Shown here in pieces: positions 36,130 to 45,178 of a stretch of DNA of 64,000 nt (positions are counted from its first letter, which is position 1; each line of letters starts with the position of its first letter). The notes beneath the pieces are model-generated. The model did no database searches, was not told where the DNA came from, and saw only the letters and a program-made list of their open reading frames with translations. The stretch comes from Sphingomonas sp. PAMC 26605 (lineage in GTDB: Bacteria > Pseudomonadota > Alphaproteobacteria > Sphingomonadales > Sphingomonadaceae), in assembly GCF_000241485.1 (NCBI RefSeq), contig NZ_JH584241.1, positions 1,804,934 through 1,868,933 on the forward strand, in the 5' to 3' direction. The position numbers and the translations under genes were made by a program.

Positions 36130-36327
36130 TCAAGACTTGAACAGATTATCGGCTTGAACGCGGTGGCTCGCAGCGTGTTCCATCTTGGCGGTGCTCCGCG
36201 CGATTTCGGCCTTCAACGCAGCGATCCGCGCTTCGAGTTCCGCGACCGACAGCGGGTCAAGGTCCTGCGCAAGCAGCGCCGCGAGCGGATCGCCCGCGCG
36301 TTTCGGGAGAATCTCGTCCAAGTCCAT
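36130..36327 (-). CDS. DUF1192 family protein
   Basis: A 65-residue protein starting MDLDEILPKR and continuing LSVAELEARIAALKAEIARSTAKMEHAASHRVQADNLFKS. It is a short coiled-coil-like helix typical of DUF1192, small alphaproteobacterial proteins of unknown role. It is divergent from the quinone oxidoreductase gene. Confidence 0.85.
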   Translation of the reverse strand: MDLDEILPKRAGDPLAALLAQDLDPLSVAELEARIAALKAEIARSTAKMEHAASHRVQADNLFKS

Positions 36328-36395
36328 GGCGGGATCGTTGACCCGGCGGGCGGCCGTGTCAATAAGGCGCGCAGGTAAAACGGGGCATATGACCG

Positions 36396-37397
36396 ATGGA
36401 CGGAATTCCGGCGACGATGCGCGCGATCGACCCCGATGCGGCGGGGGGACCCGAGGTGCTGCGCGTGGTCGAACGCCCCGTCCCGATGCTGCGGCCCGAC
36501 GAGGTGCTGATCCGGGTCGTCGCCGCGGGGGTCAACCGACCCGACGTGCTCCAGCGCAAGGGGGGCTACGCGCCGCCGCCGGGTGCGCCGTCGATCCCCG
36601 GGCTCGAGGTTTCGGGCACCGTCGTCGCGCAGGGTTTGGACGTCGATTTCGAGCTGATGGGCCAGCCGGTGTGCGCCTTGCTCGCCGGTGGGGGCTATGC
36701 GGAATATGTCGCGGTCGCGGCGGGGCAGGTGCTGCCGGTGCCGCACGCTCTGTCGATGACCGAGGCGGCGGCGTTGCCCGAGACGCTGTTCACGGTGTGG
36801 ACCAATCTGTTCGAGCGCGGCTATGCGACCGAGGGCGACACGGTCTTGGTGCATGGGGGCACGAGCGGGATCGGCACGATGGCGATCGGGCTCGGGTCGA
36901 TCTTCGGGCTCGAGGTGATCGTGACCGCCGGGTCTGACGACAAATGCGCGGCGGCGCTGAAACTCGGCGCGGCGCATGCAATCAACTACAAGACCGAGGA
37001 TTTCGTCGAGCGCGTCGCCGCGATCACCGATGGCAAGGGCTGCGCGGTGGTGCTCGACATGGTCGGTGGGGACTATCTGCCGCGCAACCTCAAATGCCTG
37101 GCCGAGGATGGGCGCCACGTCTCGATCGCGGTGCAGGGCGGGCCGACCGCGACGATCCCGATCTTCGACATCATGCGCCGCCGCCTGACGCTGACCGGCT
37201 CGACGCTGCGGCCGCGTGATTCGGCGTTCAAGAGCCTGGTCGCGGATGAGCTGCATCGCACCGTGTGGCCGCATGTCGAGGCGGGGCGGCTGAAGCCCGT
37301 GCTGGATCGCAGCTTCCCGCTCGCCGAAGCCCCCGCCGCGCATGCGCGAATGGAGGCGGGGGATCATGTCGGGAAGATCGTGCTGACGATGGAGTGA
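36396..37397 (+). CDS. NAD(P)H quinone oxidoreductase, PIG3 family
   Basis: A 333-residue zinc-independent medium-chain reductase. The N-terminal GroES-like domain has VLIRVVAAGVNRPDVLQRKG, and the cofactor domain has VHGGTSGIGTMAIGLG. No catalytic zinc Cys are present. Homologues reduce quinones with NADPH. It stands between DUF1192 and a family A repeat. Confidence 0.9.
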   Translation: MDGIPATMRAIDPDAAGGPEVLRVVERPVPMLRPDEVLIRVVAAGVNRPDVLQRKGGYAPPPGAPSIPGLEVSGTVVAQGLDVDFELMGQPVCALLAGGGYAEYVAVAAGQVLPVPHALSMTEAAALPETLFTVWTNLFERGYATEGDTVLVHGGTSGIGTMAIGLGSIFGLEVIVTAGSDDKCAAALKLGAAHAINYKTEDFVERVAAITDGKGCAVVLDMVGGDYLPRNLKCLAEDGRHVSIAVQGGPTATIPIFDIMRRRLTLTGSTLRPRDSAFKSLVADELHRTVWPHVEAGRLKPVLDRSFPLAEAPAAHARMEAGDHVGKIVLTME

Positions 37398-37439
37398 GGC
37401 GTCTCCCTGCAAGGCATGCTGGCGGTTGAGCTGGGTGTC

Positions 37440-37547
37440 TCCCCTCCCTGAAAGGGAGGGGTTGGGGGTGGGTCGGCCCATGGCGAGCGTCACGCCCGAC
37501 TACGGGCCGACCCACCCCTCGATCCCCTCCCTTTCAGGGTGGGGAGG
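37440..37547. repeat. Family A palindromic intergenic element, copy 4
   Basis: Left arm cccctccctgaaagggaggg then gttgggggtgggtcggccc; right arm gggccgacccacccctcgat then cccctccctttcagggtgggg. It lies between two convergent genes. Confidence 0.8.
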
Positions 37548-37552
37548 AGACA

Positions 37553-38899
37553 TCAGGCGAGGACGGTTTTCAAATTCATGAACTCGTGCAGTCCGTACGG
37601 CCCAAGCTCGCGCCCATGGCCCGATCGCTTGACCCCGCCGAACGGCGCTTCCGGTGCGCTCGCCAGCATTGTGTTGACCGCGATCATGCCCGCCTCGATA
37701 TCGCGCTCGAAGCGTGCGCGCTCGGCCTCATCCTGCGTCCATACCGACGACCCGAGCCCGAACGGCACCGCGTTGGCAATGGTGATCGCTTCGTCGATGT
37801 CCGCCGCCTTGAACAGCATCGCGATCGGCCCGAACAGCTCTTCGTTCGCAACCTCGTGATTGATCGGCACATCGACAAGAATGCCGGCCGACATATAGGC
37901 GCCCTTGCCCGGAAGCGCCTCGCCGCCGAACAGCAGCTTGGCGCCCGCTTGCTCGAACAGCTTCAATTGCCCCAGCACGGTCGCGCGCTGCTCCTCGCTC
38001 GACAGCGGTCCCATGTCGCTCGCCGCATCCATCGGATCGCCCGCGACGACGGCCTGCATCCCCGCCGAGAATTTCTCCAGGAACGCGTCGTAGACATCGG
38101 CATGGACGATCATCCGCTTGGCGCAGATGCACGACTGGCCGGTGTTCTGCACGCGCGCGGTGACCGCGGCCTTGGCGGCGGCGTCGAGATCGGCCGAGGG
38201 CATGACGATGAACGGGTCCGACCCGCCGAGTTCGAGCACGACCTTCTTCAGCGCACGCCCCGCCGCCTCGGCGACCTTCATGCCAGCACCTTCGCTGCCC
38301 GTCAGCGTCACCGCGACGATCCGGTCGTCGGCGATCAGCGCTTCGACCTTGTCGGATTGGATCGCCAGGTTCTGGAACAGCCCGGCGGGCCCTCCCGCCG
38401 CAATCACCATCTCCTCGAGCGCCGCGCCGCAACCCTGCACGCTCGACGCATGCTTGAGCAGCCCGACATTGCCCGCCAGGATCGTCGGCGCCATGAAGCG
38501 CACCACCTGCCAATAGGGGAAATTCCACGGCATCACCGCGAGCACCGGACCCATCGGATGCCATGTCGCGGTCGCTCCGGGGAAGCTGCGCGGCTCGAGC
38601 ATCGCGGCGCCCTCCTGCGCGTAATGGCGGAACGCCTGCGCGCATTTCTGCACCTCGGCGATCGCCGACTTGAGCGTCTTGCCCATTTCGCGCGTCGCGG
38701 TTTCGGCGAGACGCTGGGTGTTGGCGTCGAACTGCTCGGCGATTCGCTCGAGCAGGGCGGTGCGCGTCGCGAGATCGGTGACGCGCCATTCGCGGAACGT
38801 GGCGTGCGCGCGCTGTAGCTTGGTCTCGATTTCGGCGCCGGTCAGCTCGGCATAGGATTGGCCCGGCGCGCCGGTGGCGGGGTCGATGCTGGTGAACAT
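37553..38899 (-). CDS. NAD(P)-dependent aldehyde dehydrogenase, succinate-semialdehyde type
   Basis: A 448-residue enzyme with MPWNFPYWQVVRF (cofactor pocket), catalytic Glu in LELGGSDPF and catalytic Cys in NTGQSCICAKR. The shorter N-terminus and the WNFPYWQ motif are typical of the GabD2/Sad-like branch that oxidises succinate semialdehyde. GAGGAA lies 8 bases before ATG 38899. The frame is open far upstream but without coding character. Confidence 0.9.
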   Translation of the reverse strand: MFTSIDPATGAPGQSYAELTGAEIETKLQRAHATFREWRVTDLATRTALLERIAEQFDANTQRLAETATREMGKTLKSAIAEVQKCAQAFRHYAQEGAAMLEPRSFPGATATWHPMGPVLAVMPWNFPYWQVVRFMAPTILAGNVGLLKHASSVQGCGAALEEMVIAAGGPAGLFQNLAIQSDKVEALIADDRIVAVTLTGSEGAGMKVAEAAGRALKKVVLELGGSDPFIVMPSADLDAAAKAAVTARVQNTGQSCICAKRMIVHADVYDAFLEKFSAGMQAVVAGDPMDAASDMGPLSSEEQRATVLGQLKLFEQAGAKLLFGGEALPGKGAYMSAGILVDVPINHEVANEELFGPIAMLFKAADIDEAITIANAVPFGLGSSVWTQDEAERARFERDIEAGMIAVNTMLASAPEAPFGGVKRSGHGRELGPYGLHEFMNLKTVLA

Positions 38900-38989
38900 G
38901 GGGGATTCCTCATTGGGGACGGACAACAAACGCAACCAAGGGCTCGCGTATCCTTGACCCCAGAAGCTCGCCTGCCGCATAGCTGCCAA

Positions 38990-39229
38990 ATGGATACACC
39001 GATCGAAGAGTTGACGTTCGAAGCGGCGCTCAAGGAACTGGAGGGGATCGTGTCGAGGCTCGAGAGCGGCGATGCGCCGCTCGACCAGGCGATCGCGCTC
39101 TATGAGCGCGGCGATAAATTGCGGCGTCGCTGCGACGACCGGCTGACCGCGGCGCAGGCACGGATCGAAGCGATCCGCACCGACAGCGAGGGGCGTGCCG
39201 TCGGCACGCAGCCCTTTGCCGCAGGTTGA
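38990..39229 (+). CDS. xseB: Exodeoxyribonuclease VII small subunit
   Basis: A 79-residue helical protein: TFEAALKELEGIVSRLESGDAPLDQAIALYERGDKLRRRCDDRLTAAQARIE. It binds the long coiled coil of XseA; xseA is not in the window. It is followed after 4 bp by ispA, a common arrangement. Confidence 0.95.
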   Translation: MDTPIEELTFEAALKELEGIVSRLESGDAPLDQAIALYERGDKLRRRCDDRLTAAQARIEAIRTDSEGRAVGTQPFAAG

Positions 39230-39233
39230 TGGC

Positions 39234-40133
39234 ATGAGCGCAACGTCCTTGTCGCTCAAGGCGGCCTTGTCCCAGGTCGGCGCCGACGTCGATCGTCGGC
39301 TCGACAAATTCCTTGCCATTCCCGATGATCCCCGCGCCGATCTGTATCGCGCGATGCGGCACGCCGCGATCGGCGGCGGCAAGCGCTTGCGCCCGCTGCT
39401 CGTGTTTGCGACCGCGCGGCTGTTCGCGGTCGATCGCGATTGCGCGGGGCGCGCGGCGACCGCGATCGAATGCATCCACGTCTATTCGCTGATCCACGAC
39501 GATCTTCCCGCGATGGACGATGACGACATGCGCCGCGGCAAGCCGACCGTCCACAAGGCGTTCGACGAAGCGACCGCGATCCTCGCGGGTGACTGCCTGC
39601 ATGCACTCGCGTTCGAGATTCTCGCCGATCCGCTGACGCATCCCGATCCGTTCGTGCGCAGCGAGCTGGTGCTTGATCTCGCGCGTTCGGCCGGTCCGTC
39701 GGGCATGGCGGGTGGACAGGCGATGGATCTGGAGGCCGAGAAATCGACCTTCGACCTGCCGACCGTCACGCGGCTCCAGGCGATGAAGACCGGTGCGCTG
39801 ATCGCCTGCTCGGTCGAGGCGGGTGCGATCCTCGGCAAGGTGCCGCCCGAAGGCCGCGTGGGCCTGCGCGGCTATGCGCGCGACATGGGGCTCGCCTTCC
39901 AGATCGCCGACGACATCCTCGACGTCGAGGGGGACGAGGCTGCTGTCGGCAAGAAGCTCGGCAAGGATGAGGGCGCGGGGAAGGAGACCTTCCTGTCGCT
40001 GCTCGGGCTCGACCGGGCGCGTGCGCAGGCGCGGATGCTGGTCGATCAGGCGATCGAGCATCTCCAGCATTTCGGCCCCGAAGCCGATCTGCTCCGCGAC
40101 ATCGCGCGCTTCACGCTGGAGCGCGATCGTTGA
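39234..40133 (+). CDS. ispA: Farnesyl diphosphate synthase
   Basis: A 299-residue prenyltransferase that makes C15 (or C10) isoprenoid diphosphates for quinones and undecaprenyl phosphate. First Asp-rich motif HDDLPAMDDDDMRRG, second FQIADDILDVEGD. LIHDDLP and GGKRLRPLL are also conserved. The residues just before the first Asp motif (VYSLIHDD) fit a short-chain synthase. Start ATG 39234. Confidence 0.95.
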   Translation: MSATSLSLKAALSQVGADVDRRLDKFLAIPDDPRADLYRAMRHAAIGGGKRLRPLLVFATARLFAVDRDCAGRAATAIECIHVYSLIHDDLPAMDDDDMRRGKPTVHKAFDEATAILAGDCLHALAFEILADPLTHPDPFVRSELVLDLARSAGPSGMAGGQAMDLEAEKSTFDLPTVTRLQAMKTGALIACSVEAGAILGKVPPEGRVGLRGYARDMGLAFQIADDILDVEGDEAAVGKKLGKDEGAGKETFLSLLGLDRARAQARMLVDQAIEHLQHFGPEADLLRDIARFTLERDR

Positions 40134-40140
40134 GCACGGC

Positions 40141-40260
40141 CCCGTCACCCGGGCGAAAGCTGGGTGACCTCTGTCCGTCACCCCAGCGCACGCTGGGGTC
40201 TCCCCGGGGCCGGGGGTGCACACCGCATCACGAGATGCCAGCTTTCGCTGGCATGACGGT
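40141..40260. repeat. Cluster of three hairpins between ispA and coaD
   Basis: Three adjacent dyads: gtcacccgggcgaaagctgg then gtgac (40144-40168), caccccagcgcacgctgggg tc (40179-40200) and atgccagctttcgctggcat (40235-40254). The core cgaaagc relates them to family C, but the arms differ. Confidence 0.7.
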
Positions 40261-40278
40261 AGTGGCGGACGGCGCGCG

Positions 40279-40788
40279 ATGACCGAGCGCATCGGCGTCT
40301 ATCCCGGCACGTTCGACCCCGTCACGCTGGGGCATATGGACATTATCCGGCGCGGCGCGACCCTGGTCGACCGGCTCGTCATCGGTGTCACCACCAATGC
40401 CTCCAAGTCGCCGATGTTCAGCCTCGAGGAACGCCTCGCGATGATCGAGCGCGAGATCGCGGGGATCGCGGGCGTCAGCGTCGTCGCGTTCGATTCGCTG
40501 CTGATGGATTTCGCCGAGGCGCAAGGCGCGAGCACGATCCTGCGCGGCGTGCGCGGCGTCACCGATTTCGAATACGAATATCAGCTGACCGGCATGAACC
40601 GCGCTCTCAACGACCGCGTCGAGACGGTGTTCCTGATGGCCGACGTCGCGCTCCAGCCGATCGCGAGCCGGCTGGTCAAGGAAATCGCGTTCTATGGCGG
40701 GCCGATTCATCGCTTCGTCACGCCGCGCGTGGCGCAAGACGTCGCCGACCGCGTCGCGCGGATCGGGCGGAAAGGCACGCGGCCCTAA
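40279..40788 (+). CDS. coaD: Phosphopantetheine adenylyltransferase
   Basis: A 169-residue enzyme of CoA synthesis that transfers AMP to 4'-phosphopantetheine. Visible motifs: YPGTFDPVTLGHMDII (nucleotide-binding TxGH), TTNASKSPMF, LRGVRGVTDFEYEYQ, and the C-terminal loop around IASRLVKEIAFYGG. Start ATG 40279 follows the hairpin cluster. Confidence 0.96.
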   Translation: MTERIGVYPGTFDPVTLGHMDIIRRGATLVDRLVIGVTTNASKSPMFSLEERLAMIEREIAGIAGVSVVAFDSLLMDFAEAQGASTILRGVRGVTDFEYEYQLTGMNRALNDRVETVFLMADVALQPIASRLVKEIAFYGGPIHRFVTPRVAQDVADRVARIGRKGTRP

Positions 40789-40880
40789 TTCGGTCGCCTT
40801 TGCGCGGCAACGTTCAGTTTGGCGCAAAGCGGTAGATGGTCTAAGCGCGGCTTCATTCCGAGATATTTCGCGGGGAAATA

Positions 40881-41645
40881 ATGCGTTTCGTTGCCAGCCT
40901 GTTTGTCCTCCTCCTGGCGTTCCTCGCCGGCCCCGCCCTCGCCAACAAGAAGAAGGACGAGGCCAAGTCCGCGGTCGTAACGACGGCGGGCCGGCCGCCG
41001 ATCCCGTCGGCAAGCGATCCCGAGAATCTGCTCTATCTCGATCTGTCGACCGGCGGCCGCGTGATCATCTGGCTGCGCCCCGACGCCGCGCCGAAGATGG
41101 TCGAGCGCGTCAAGACGCTCACCCGCCAGCATTTCTATGACGGGCTGCTGTTCCACCGCGTGATCGAAGGCTTCATGGCGCAGACCGGCGACCCCAAGGG
41201 CGACGGCACCGGCGGCTCGACGCTCCCCAACGTCCCCGCCGAATTCAACTGGCTGCCGCATGTGCGCGGCGCTGTGTCGGCGGCGCGCGAGGGCTCGGCC
41301 GAGGGCGCGACCGTCGAGCAGGTGACCAAGGCGGAGAACAGCGCGAACAGCCAGTTCTTCATCGTCTTCAACCCCAACATGAAGCTCGACAAGAAATACA
41401 CGATCTTCGGTCGCGTGATCTCGGGAATGGACTATGTCGATGCGATCGCACGCGGCGAGCCGCCGACGCATCCGTCGCGCATCCTCCACGCCTATGTCGC
41501 CGCCGACAGCCCTCCCGCCTATGTCCCCGCACCGCCGGCGCCCGAGCCGACGCTCGCGCCCGCGACGCTCGCGCCGAGCAAGCCGGCGATGAAGCCGATG
41601 CTCAAGGCCAAGCCCGCCGCCGCGCCGAAGAAGAAGGCCGCGTAA
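40881..41645 (+). CDS. Exported cyclophilin-type peptidyl-prolyl isomerase
   Basis: A 254-residue protein: signal peptide ending ALAN, a Lys-rich spacer, a cyclophilin domain (FYDGLLFHRVIEGFMAQTGDPKGDGTGG, NSQFFIVF), and a tail rich in Pro, Ala and Lys. It assists folding of periplasmic proteins. The domain has an insertion near AEFNWLPHVRGAVSAAR...TKAENSANSQFF. GGGGAA precedes the ATG. Confidence 0.92.
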   Translation: MRFVASLFVLLLAFLAGPALANKKKDEAKSAVVTTAGRPPIPSASDPENLLYLDLSTGGRVIIWLRPDAAPKMVERVKTLTRQHFYDGLLFHRVIEGFMAQTGDPKGDGTGGSTLPNVPAEFNWLPHVRGAVSAAREGSAEGATVEQVTKAENSANSQFFIVFNPNMKLDKKYTIFGRVISGMDYVDAIARGEPPTHPSRILHAYVAADSPPAYVPAPPAPEPTLAPATLAPSKPAMKPMLKAKPAAAPKKKAA

Positions 41646-41677
41646 GGCAAGACTTCGCGGCGGGGAGCACGCGGTAA

Positions 41678-42721
41678 ATGAACGTCGACCTGTTCGACTT
41701 TGTCCTGCCGCCCGAGCGGATCGCGCTGCGCCCGGCAGCCCCGCGCGATTCGGCGCGGCTGCTCGTGGTCGATGGCGCTGCGCTGCACGACCGCAGCGTC
41801 GGCGATCTGCCGGGCGGCCTGCGTACGGGCGATCTGCTCGTCTTCAACGATACGCGGGTCATCCCGGCGCAGCTCGAGGGGACGCGCGGCGATTCGCGCA
41901 TCGGCGCGACGCTGCACAAGCGCGAAGGGCCGCGCCGCTGGCGCGCCTTCGTCCGCAACGCGCGCCGCCTGCGCGATGGCGATGCGATCGATTTCGGCAG
42001 CGGCGTGACCGCGACCGCGCATGACCGCGGCGAGGACGGCAGCTTCGCGCTCGAATTCCAGGGCGACGAGCCGGTCGAGCTGCTGCTCGAGCGCGCCGGG
42101 CGGATGCCGCTGCCGCCCTATATTGCCGCCCGCCGCCCCGCCGACGCGCAGGATGCCGACGATTACCAGACGATGTTCGCGGCCGAAAAAGGGGCGGTCG
42201 CGGCGCCCACCGCGGCGCTGCACTTCACGCCCGAGCTGATGGCGCGCTTCGCCGCCGCCGGGGTCGAGCACGCGACACTGACGCTGCATGTCGGCGCGGG
42301 CACCTTCCTGCCGGTCAAGGCGAGCGACACCGCCGATCACAAGATGCACGCCGAATGGGGCCGGATCGACGCGGCGACCGCCGACCGACTCAACGCGGTC
42401 CGTGCCGCCGGAGGCCGGGTGATCGCGGTCGGCACGACCAGCCTGCGCCTGATCGAAAGCGCGACCGGCGAGGACGGCGTGATCCGGCCGTTCGAGGGCG
42501 ACACCGCGATCTTCATCACCCCGGGCTATCGCTTCCGCGGCATCGACGGGCTCGTCACCAATTTCCATCTGCCGCGTTCGACACTGTTCATGCTGGTCAG
42601 TGCTCTGATGGGCACCGATACGATGCAGGCCGCCTATGCGCACGCCATTGCAGACGGATACCGATTTTACAGCTACGGTGACGCCAGTCTGCTGCTGCCG
42701 GACAGGGGGGTGCGTGCATGA
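41678..42721 (+). CDS. queA: tRNA preQ1(34) S-adenosylmethionine ribosyltransferase-isomerase
   Basis: A 347-residue enzyme that makes epoxyqueuosine from preQ1 in tRNA. Conserved blocks: [56 protein letters not shown], and [19 protein letters not shown]. The stop overlaps the start of the EF-hand gene (ATGA). Confidence 0.96.
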   Translation: MNVDLFDFVLPPERIALRPAAPRDSARLLVVDGAALHDRSVGDLPGGLRTGDLLVFNDTRVIPAQLEGTRGDSRIGATLHKREGPRRWRAFVRNARRLRDGDAIDFGSGVTATAHDRGEDGSFALEFQGDEPVELLLERAGRMPLPPYIAARRPADAQDADDYQTMFAAEKGAVAAPTAALHFTPELMARFAAAGVEHATLTLHVGAGTFLPVKASDTADHKMHAEWGRIDAATADRLNAVRAAGGRVIAVGTTSLRLIESATGEDGVIRPFEGDTAIFITPGYRFRGIDGLVTNFHLPRSTLFMLVSALMGTDTMQAAYAHAIADGYRFYSYGDASLLLPDRGVRA

Positions 42722-43185
42722 GTCCGATTCTGCTGCTCGCGCTCGCCGCGCAGGTGCCGCTGCCCGTTGCGCCAGTGCCGCCGCGTCAGCCCGGCGCGAC
42801 GATCGTCGCCGAGCCCGCCGCCATGTTCATCGCGGCGTGCGACGCCAATGGGGACGCCCGCACGACGCGCGCCGAACTGACCGCCTGCGTCGCGCGCAGT
42901 TTTCCCGACGCCGCGCCGCAGTCCGGATCGACCGGCTATATCGGCTATAGCGATTGGGCGCAGAAGTGGCTTGGTGACCGAAACGCGCTGCCGAGCCCGT
43001 ATCAGGTCGATGCCGACACCGACAATCGCATCACGCTCGCCGAGCTCCAGGCGCAGTTCGGGGTGCTGTTCGACCGGTTCGATCTCGACAAGGACGGCAT
43101 GGTCACCCGCGCCGAACTGGTGACGATCCGCAGCGCCGCCGTCCTGCAGGATGGCGACGGCGGCAAACGCCGCGGCCGGCGTTGA
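42718..43185 (+). CDS. Exported EF-hand protein
   Basis: A 155-residue protein with a short hydrophobic leader ([14 protein letters not shown]). It has three EF-hand-like loops: [24 protein letters not shown] and [12 protein letters not shown]. Calcium binding is likely for the last two. The role is unknown. It is co-translated with queA and followed closely by a HAD phosphatase gene. Confidence 0.85.
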   Translation: MSPILLLALAAQVPLPVAPVPPRQPGATIVAEPAAMFIAACDANGDARTTRAELTACVARSFPDAAPQSGSTGYIGYSDWAQKWLGDRNALPSPYQVDADTDNRITLAELQAQFGVLFDRFDLDKDGMVTRAELVTIRSAAVLQDGDGGKRRGRR

Positions 43186-43194
43186 GAGCGCCCG

Positions 43195-43851
43195 ATGTCG
43201 CCGCGCTATCGTCTCGTAATCTTCGATTTCGACGGGACGCTGGCCGATAGCGGCGACTGGTTCCTGTCGATCGCCGACCACCTCGCCGAGCGCTTCAAGT
43301 TCCGCAAAGTCCCCGCGGGCGAGGTCGAATCGCTGCGCGGCAAGACCTCGAGCGAAGTGATCCGCCATCTCGGCATCCCGCGCTGGAAGCTTCCCGCGAT
43401 CGGGCGCTACACGCATGATCTGCTCGCGCAGCAGACCGATCGGATCGCCTTGTTCGACGGCGTCACCCGGCTGCTCGAGCAATTGGCGGCGAGCGGGGTG
43501 CGGATCGCGCTCGTCACCTCGAATGCCGAGGACAATGCGCGCGCGATCCTCGGGCCCGCCAACGCCGCGCTGATCGAGCGCTTCGAATGCGGCGCGTCGC
43601 TGTTCGGCAAGGCGCGGCGCTATCGCCGCGTGCTGCGCAAATGCGACATCGCGCAGCACGAAGCGATTTCGATCGGCGACGAGACGCGCGATGTGGTTGC
43701 TGCAAAGAAGGTCGGGATCTGTTCGGGCGCGGTGCTGTGGGGCTATGCCAATCGTGACGTGCTCGCGCGGCTCGAGCCCGATCTGCTGTTCGACACGCCC
43801 GATCAGGTGCGGCGGCATCTGCTCGGCGAGGATGCGGTGCCCGCCGAATAG
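43195..43851 (+). CDS. HAD-superfamily phosphatase
   Basis: A 218-residue protein with motif I DFDGTLADS, motif II VTSN, and motif III/IV GDETRDVVAAKKVG. The helical cap between residues ~15 and 85 makes it a Gph-like subfamily IA enzyme. The substrate is unknown. It lies 9 bp after the EF-hand gene. Confidence 0.88.
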   Translation: MSPRYRLVIFDFDGTLADSGDWFLSIADHLAERFKFRKVPAGEVESLRGKTSSEVIRHLGIPRWKLPAIGRYTHDLLAQQTDRIALFDGVTRLLEQLAASGVRIALVTSNAEDNARAILGPANAALIERFECGASLFGKARRYRRVLRKCDIAQHEAISIGDETRDVVAAKKVGICSGAVLWGYANRDVLARLEPDLLFDTPDQVRRHLLGEDAVPAE

Positions 43852-43856
43852 CGGAA

Positions 43857-44960
43857 ATGCGTGACTCGGGCGCCACCCACCCGCTACCCAACGGCATGTC
43901 CACCGCAATCGCCGCCGCTTTCGCCCCGACCAGCCACAAGGGCCTGACCTATCCCTTCGGCAGCGCCGAACCCCCGGCGCACGATGTGATGAGCGTCGCG
44001 CCCGGGGTGCGCTGGGTGCGGCTGCATGTTCCCGGGCCGTTGAAGCACGTCAATTGCTGGCTGCTCGACGACGACGGCGGCGTCGCGCTGGTCGATACCG
44101 GCATGAACACGACCGAGGCGCGCGACGCCTGGAAGGCGCTGTGGAAGGGGCCGCTCGCGGGCGTACGGGTGACGCGGATGATCGGCACGCATTTCCATCC
44201 CGATCATATCGGGCTCGCTGGCTGGATGTGCGCACACCATGAATGCCCGCTGGTGATGACGCGTGGCGAGTGGCTTACCGCGCGGATGCTGATCGCAGAC
44301 GCGCGCGATGCGGTGCCCGACGAGATGCTCGCCTTCTGGCGCGGCGCGGGGTGGGATGAGATGCAGATCGGGCACGCCAGCGAGCGCGGTTGGGCGGGAT
44401 TCCGCCGGATCGTCACGCCGCTGCCGCTTGGCTATACCCGGATCAAGCACGGCGACACGCTGCGCGTCGGCACGGTCGAGTGGCATGTCGTCGTCGGCTC
44501 GGGCCACAGCCCCGAACATGCTTGCCTCTATGATCCGATCGGCAAGGTGCTGATCGCGGGCGACCAGGTGCTGCCACGGATCAGCCCCAACATCTCGCTC
44601 GGCGTGACCGAGCCCGCTGCCGATCCACTCGGCGAATGGTTCGAGTCGATCGCGCGGCTCAAGCACTTGCCCGACGATCTGCTCGTGCTGCCGGGGCATG
44701 GCGACCCGTTTACCGGGCTCCACGCCCGGCTCGATGCGATGGACCGCGAACATCGCGAGCGGCTCGACGAACTCGAAGTGTTCCTCGCCGAGCCGAAGCG
44801 CGCGATCGACTGTTTCGGGCGGCTGTTCCGCCGCGCGATCGGGCCCGACATGCTCGGCATGGCGACGGGCGAGGCGCTCGCGCATGTGCGGCGGCTCGCG
44901 GTCGAGGGGCGGGCGGTGCGGACGGTCGAGGACGGCGTCTGGTGGTGGCGCGTCCCCTGA
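43857..44960 (+). CDS. Metallo-beta-lactamase fold hydrolase
   Basis: A 367-residue MBL-fold protein with the dinuclear metal motif THFHPDHIG, later ligands in GSGHSPEH and GDQVLP, and a final His in PGHGDPF. A C-terminal helical domain (HRERLDELEVFLAEPKRAID...) resembles that of LACTB2-like hydrolases. An alternative start is ATG 43896. The gene lies 5 bp after the HAD gene. The substrate is unknown. Confidence 0.88.
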   Translation: MRDSGATHPLPNGMSTAIAAAFAPTSHKGLTYPFGSAEPPAHDVMSVAPGVRWVRLHVPGPLKHVNCWLLDDDGGVALVDTGMNTTEARDAWKALWKGPLAGVRVTRMIGTHFHPDHIGLAGWMCAHHECPLVMTRGEWLTARMLIADARDAVPDEMLAFWRGAGWDEMQIGHASERGWAGFRRIVTPLPLGYTRIKHGDTLRVGTVEWHVVVGSGHSPEHACLYDPIGKVLIAGDQVLPRISPNISLGVTEPAADPLGEWFESIARLKHLPDDLLVLPGHGDPFTGLHARLDAMDREHRERLDELEVFLAEPKRAIDCFGRLFRRAIGPDMLGMATGEALAHVRRLAVEGRAVRTVEDGVWWWRVP

Positions 44961-45100
44961 TCCTCCCCGGCACGGGGAGGGGGACCGTGAGCATTCAGCG
45001 AACGGTGGAGGGGGCGCGCCGCGAGCGGGACATTCGTGGCGCGCCCCTCCACCCCTCGGCTGAAGAAGCCGAGCGGTCCCCCTCCCCGTGCCGGGGAGGA
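44961..45100. mobile_element. Family B MITE-like element, copy 1
   Basis: A 140-bp element with perfect 24-bp terminal inverted repeats (44961-44984 and 45077-45100; cores cctccccggcacggggagg and cctccccgtgccggggagg). Inside are a second dyad, ggtggagggggcgcgcc with ggcgcgcccctccacc, and a hairpin ctcggc-tgaagaa-gccgag. It has no coding capacity. It shares gagcattcagcgaa with copy 2. Confidence 0.72.
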
Positions 45101-45178
45101 TCGGCAGGATATCGGTTGCGAATTATATCCTTATGATGCGGCAAACGCCCAAACGGCGAATCGCAAGGAGAGAGACCG

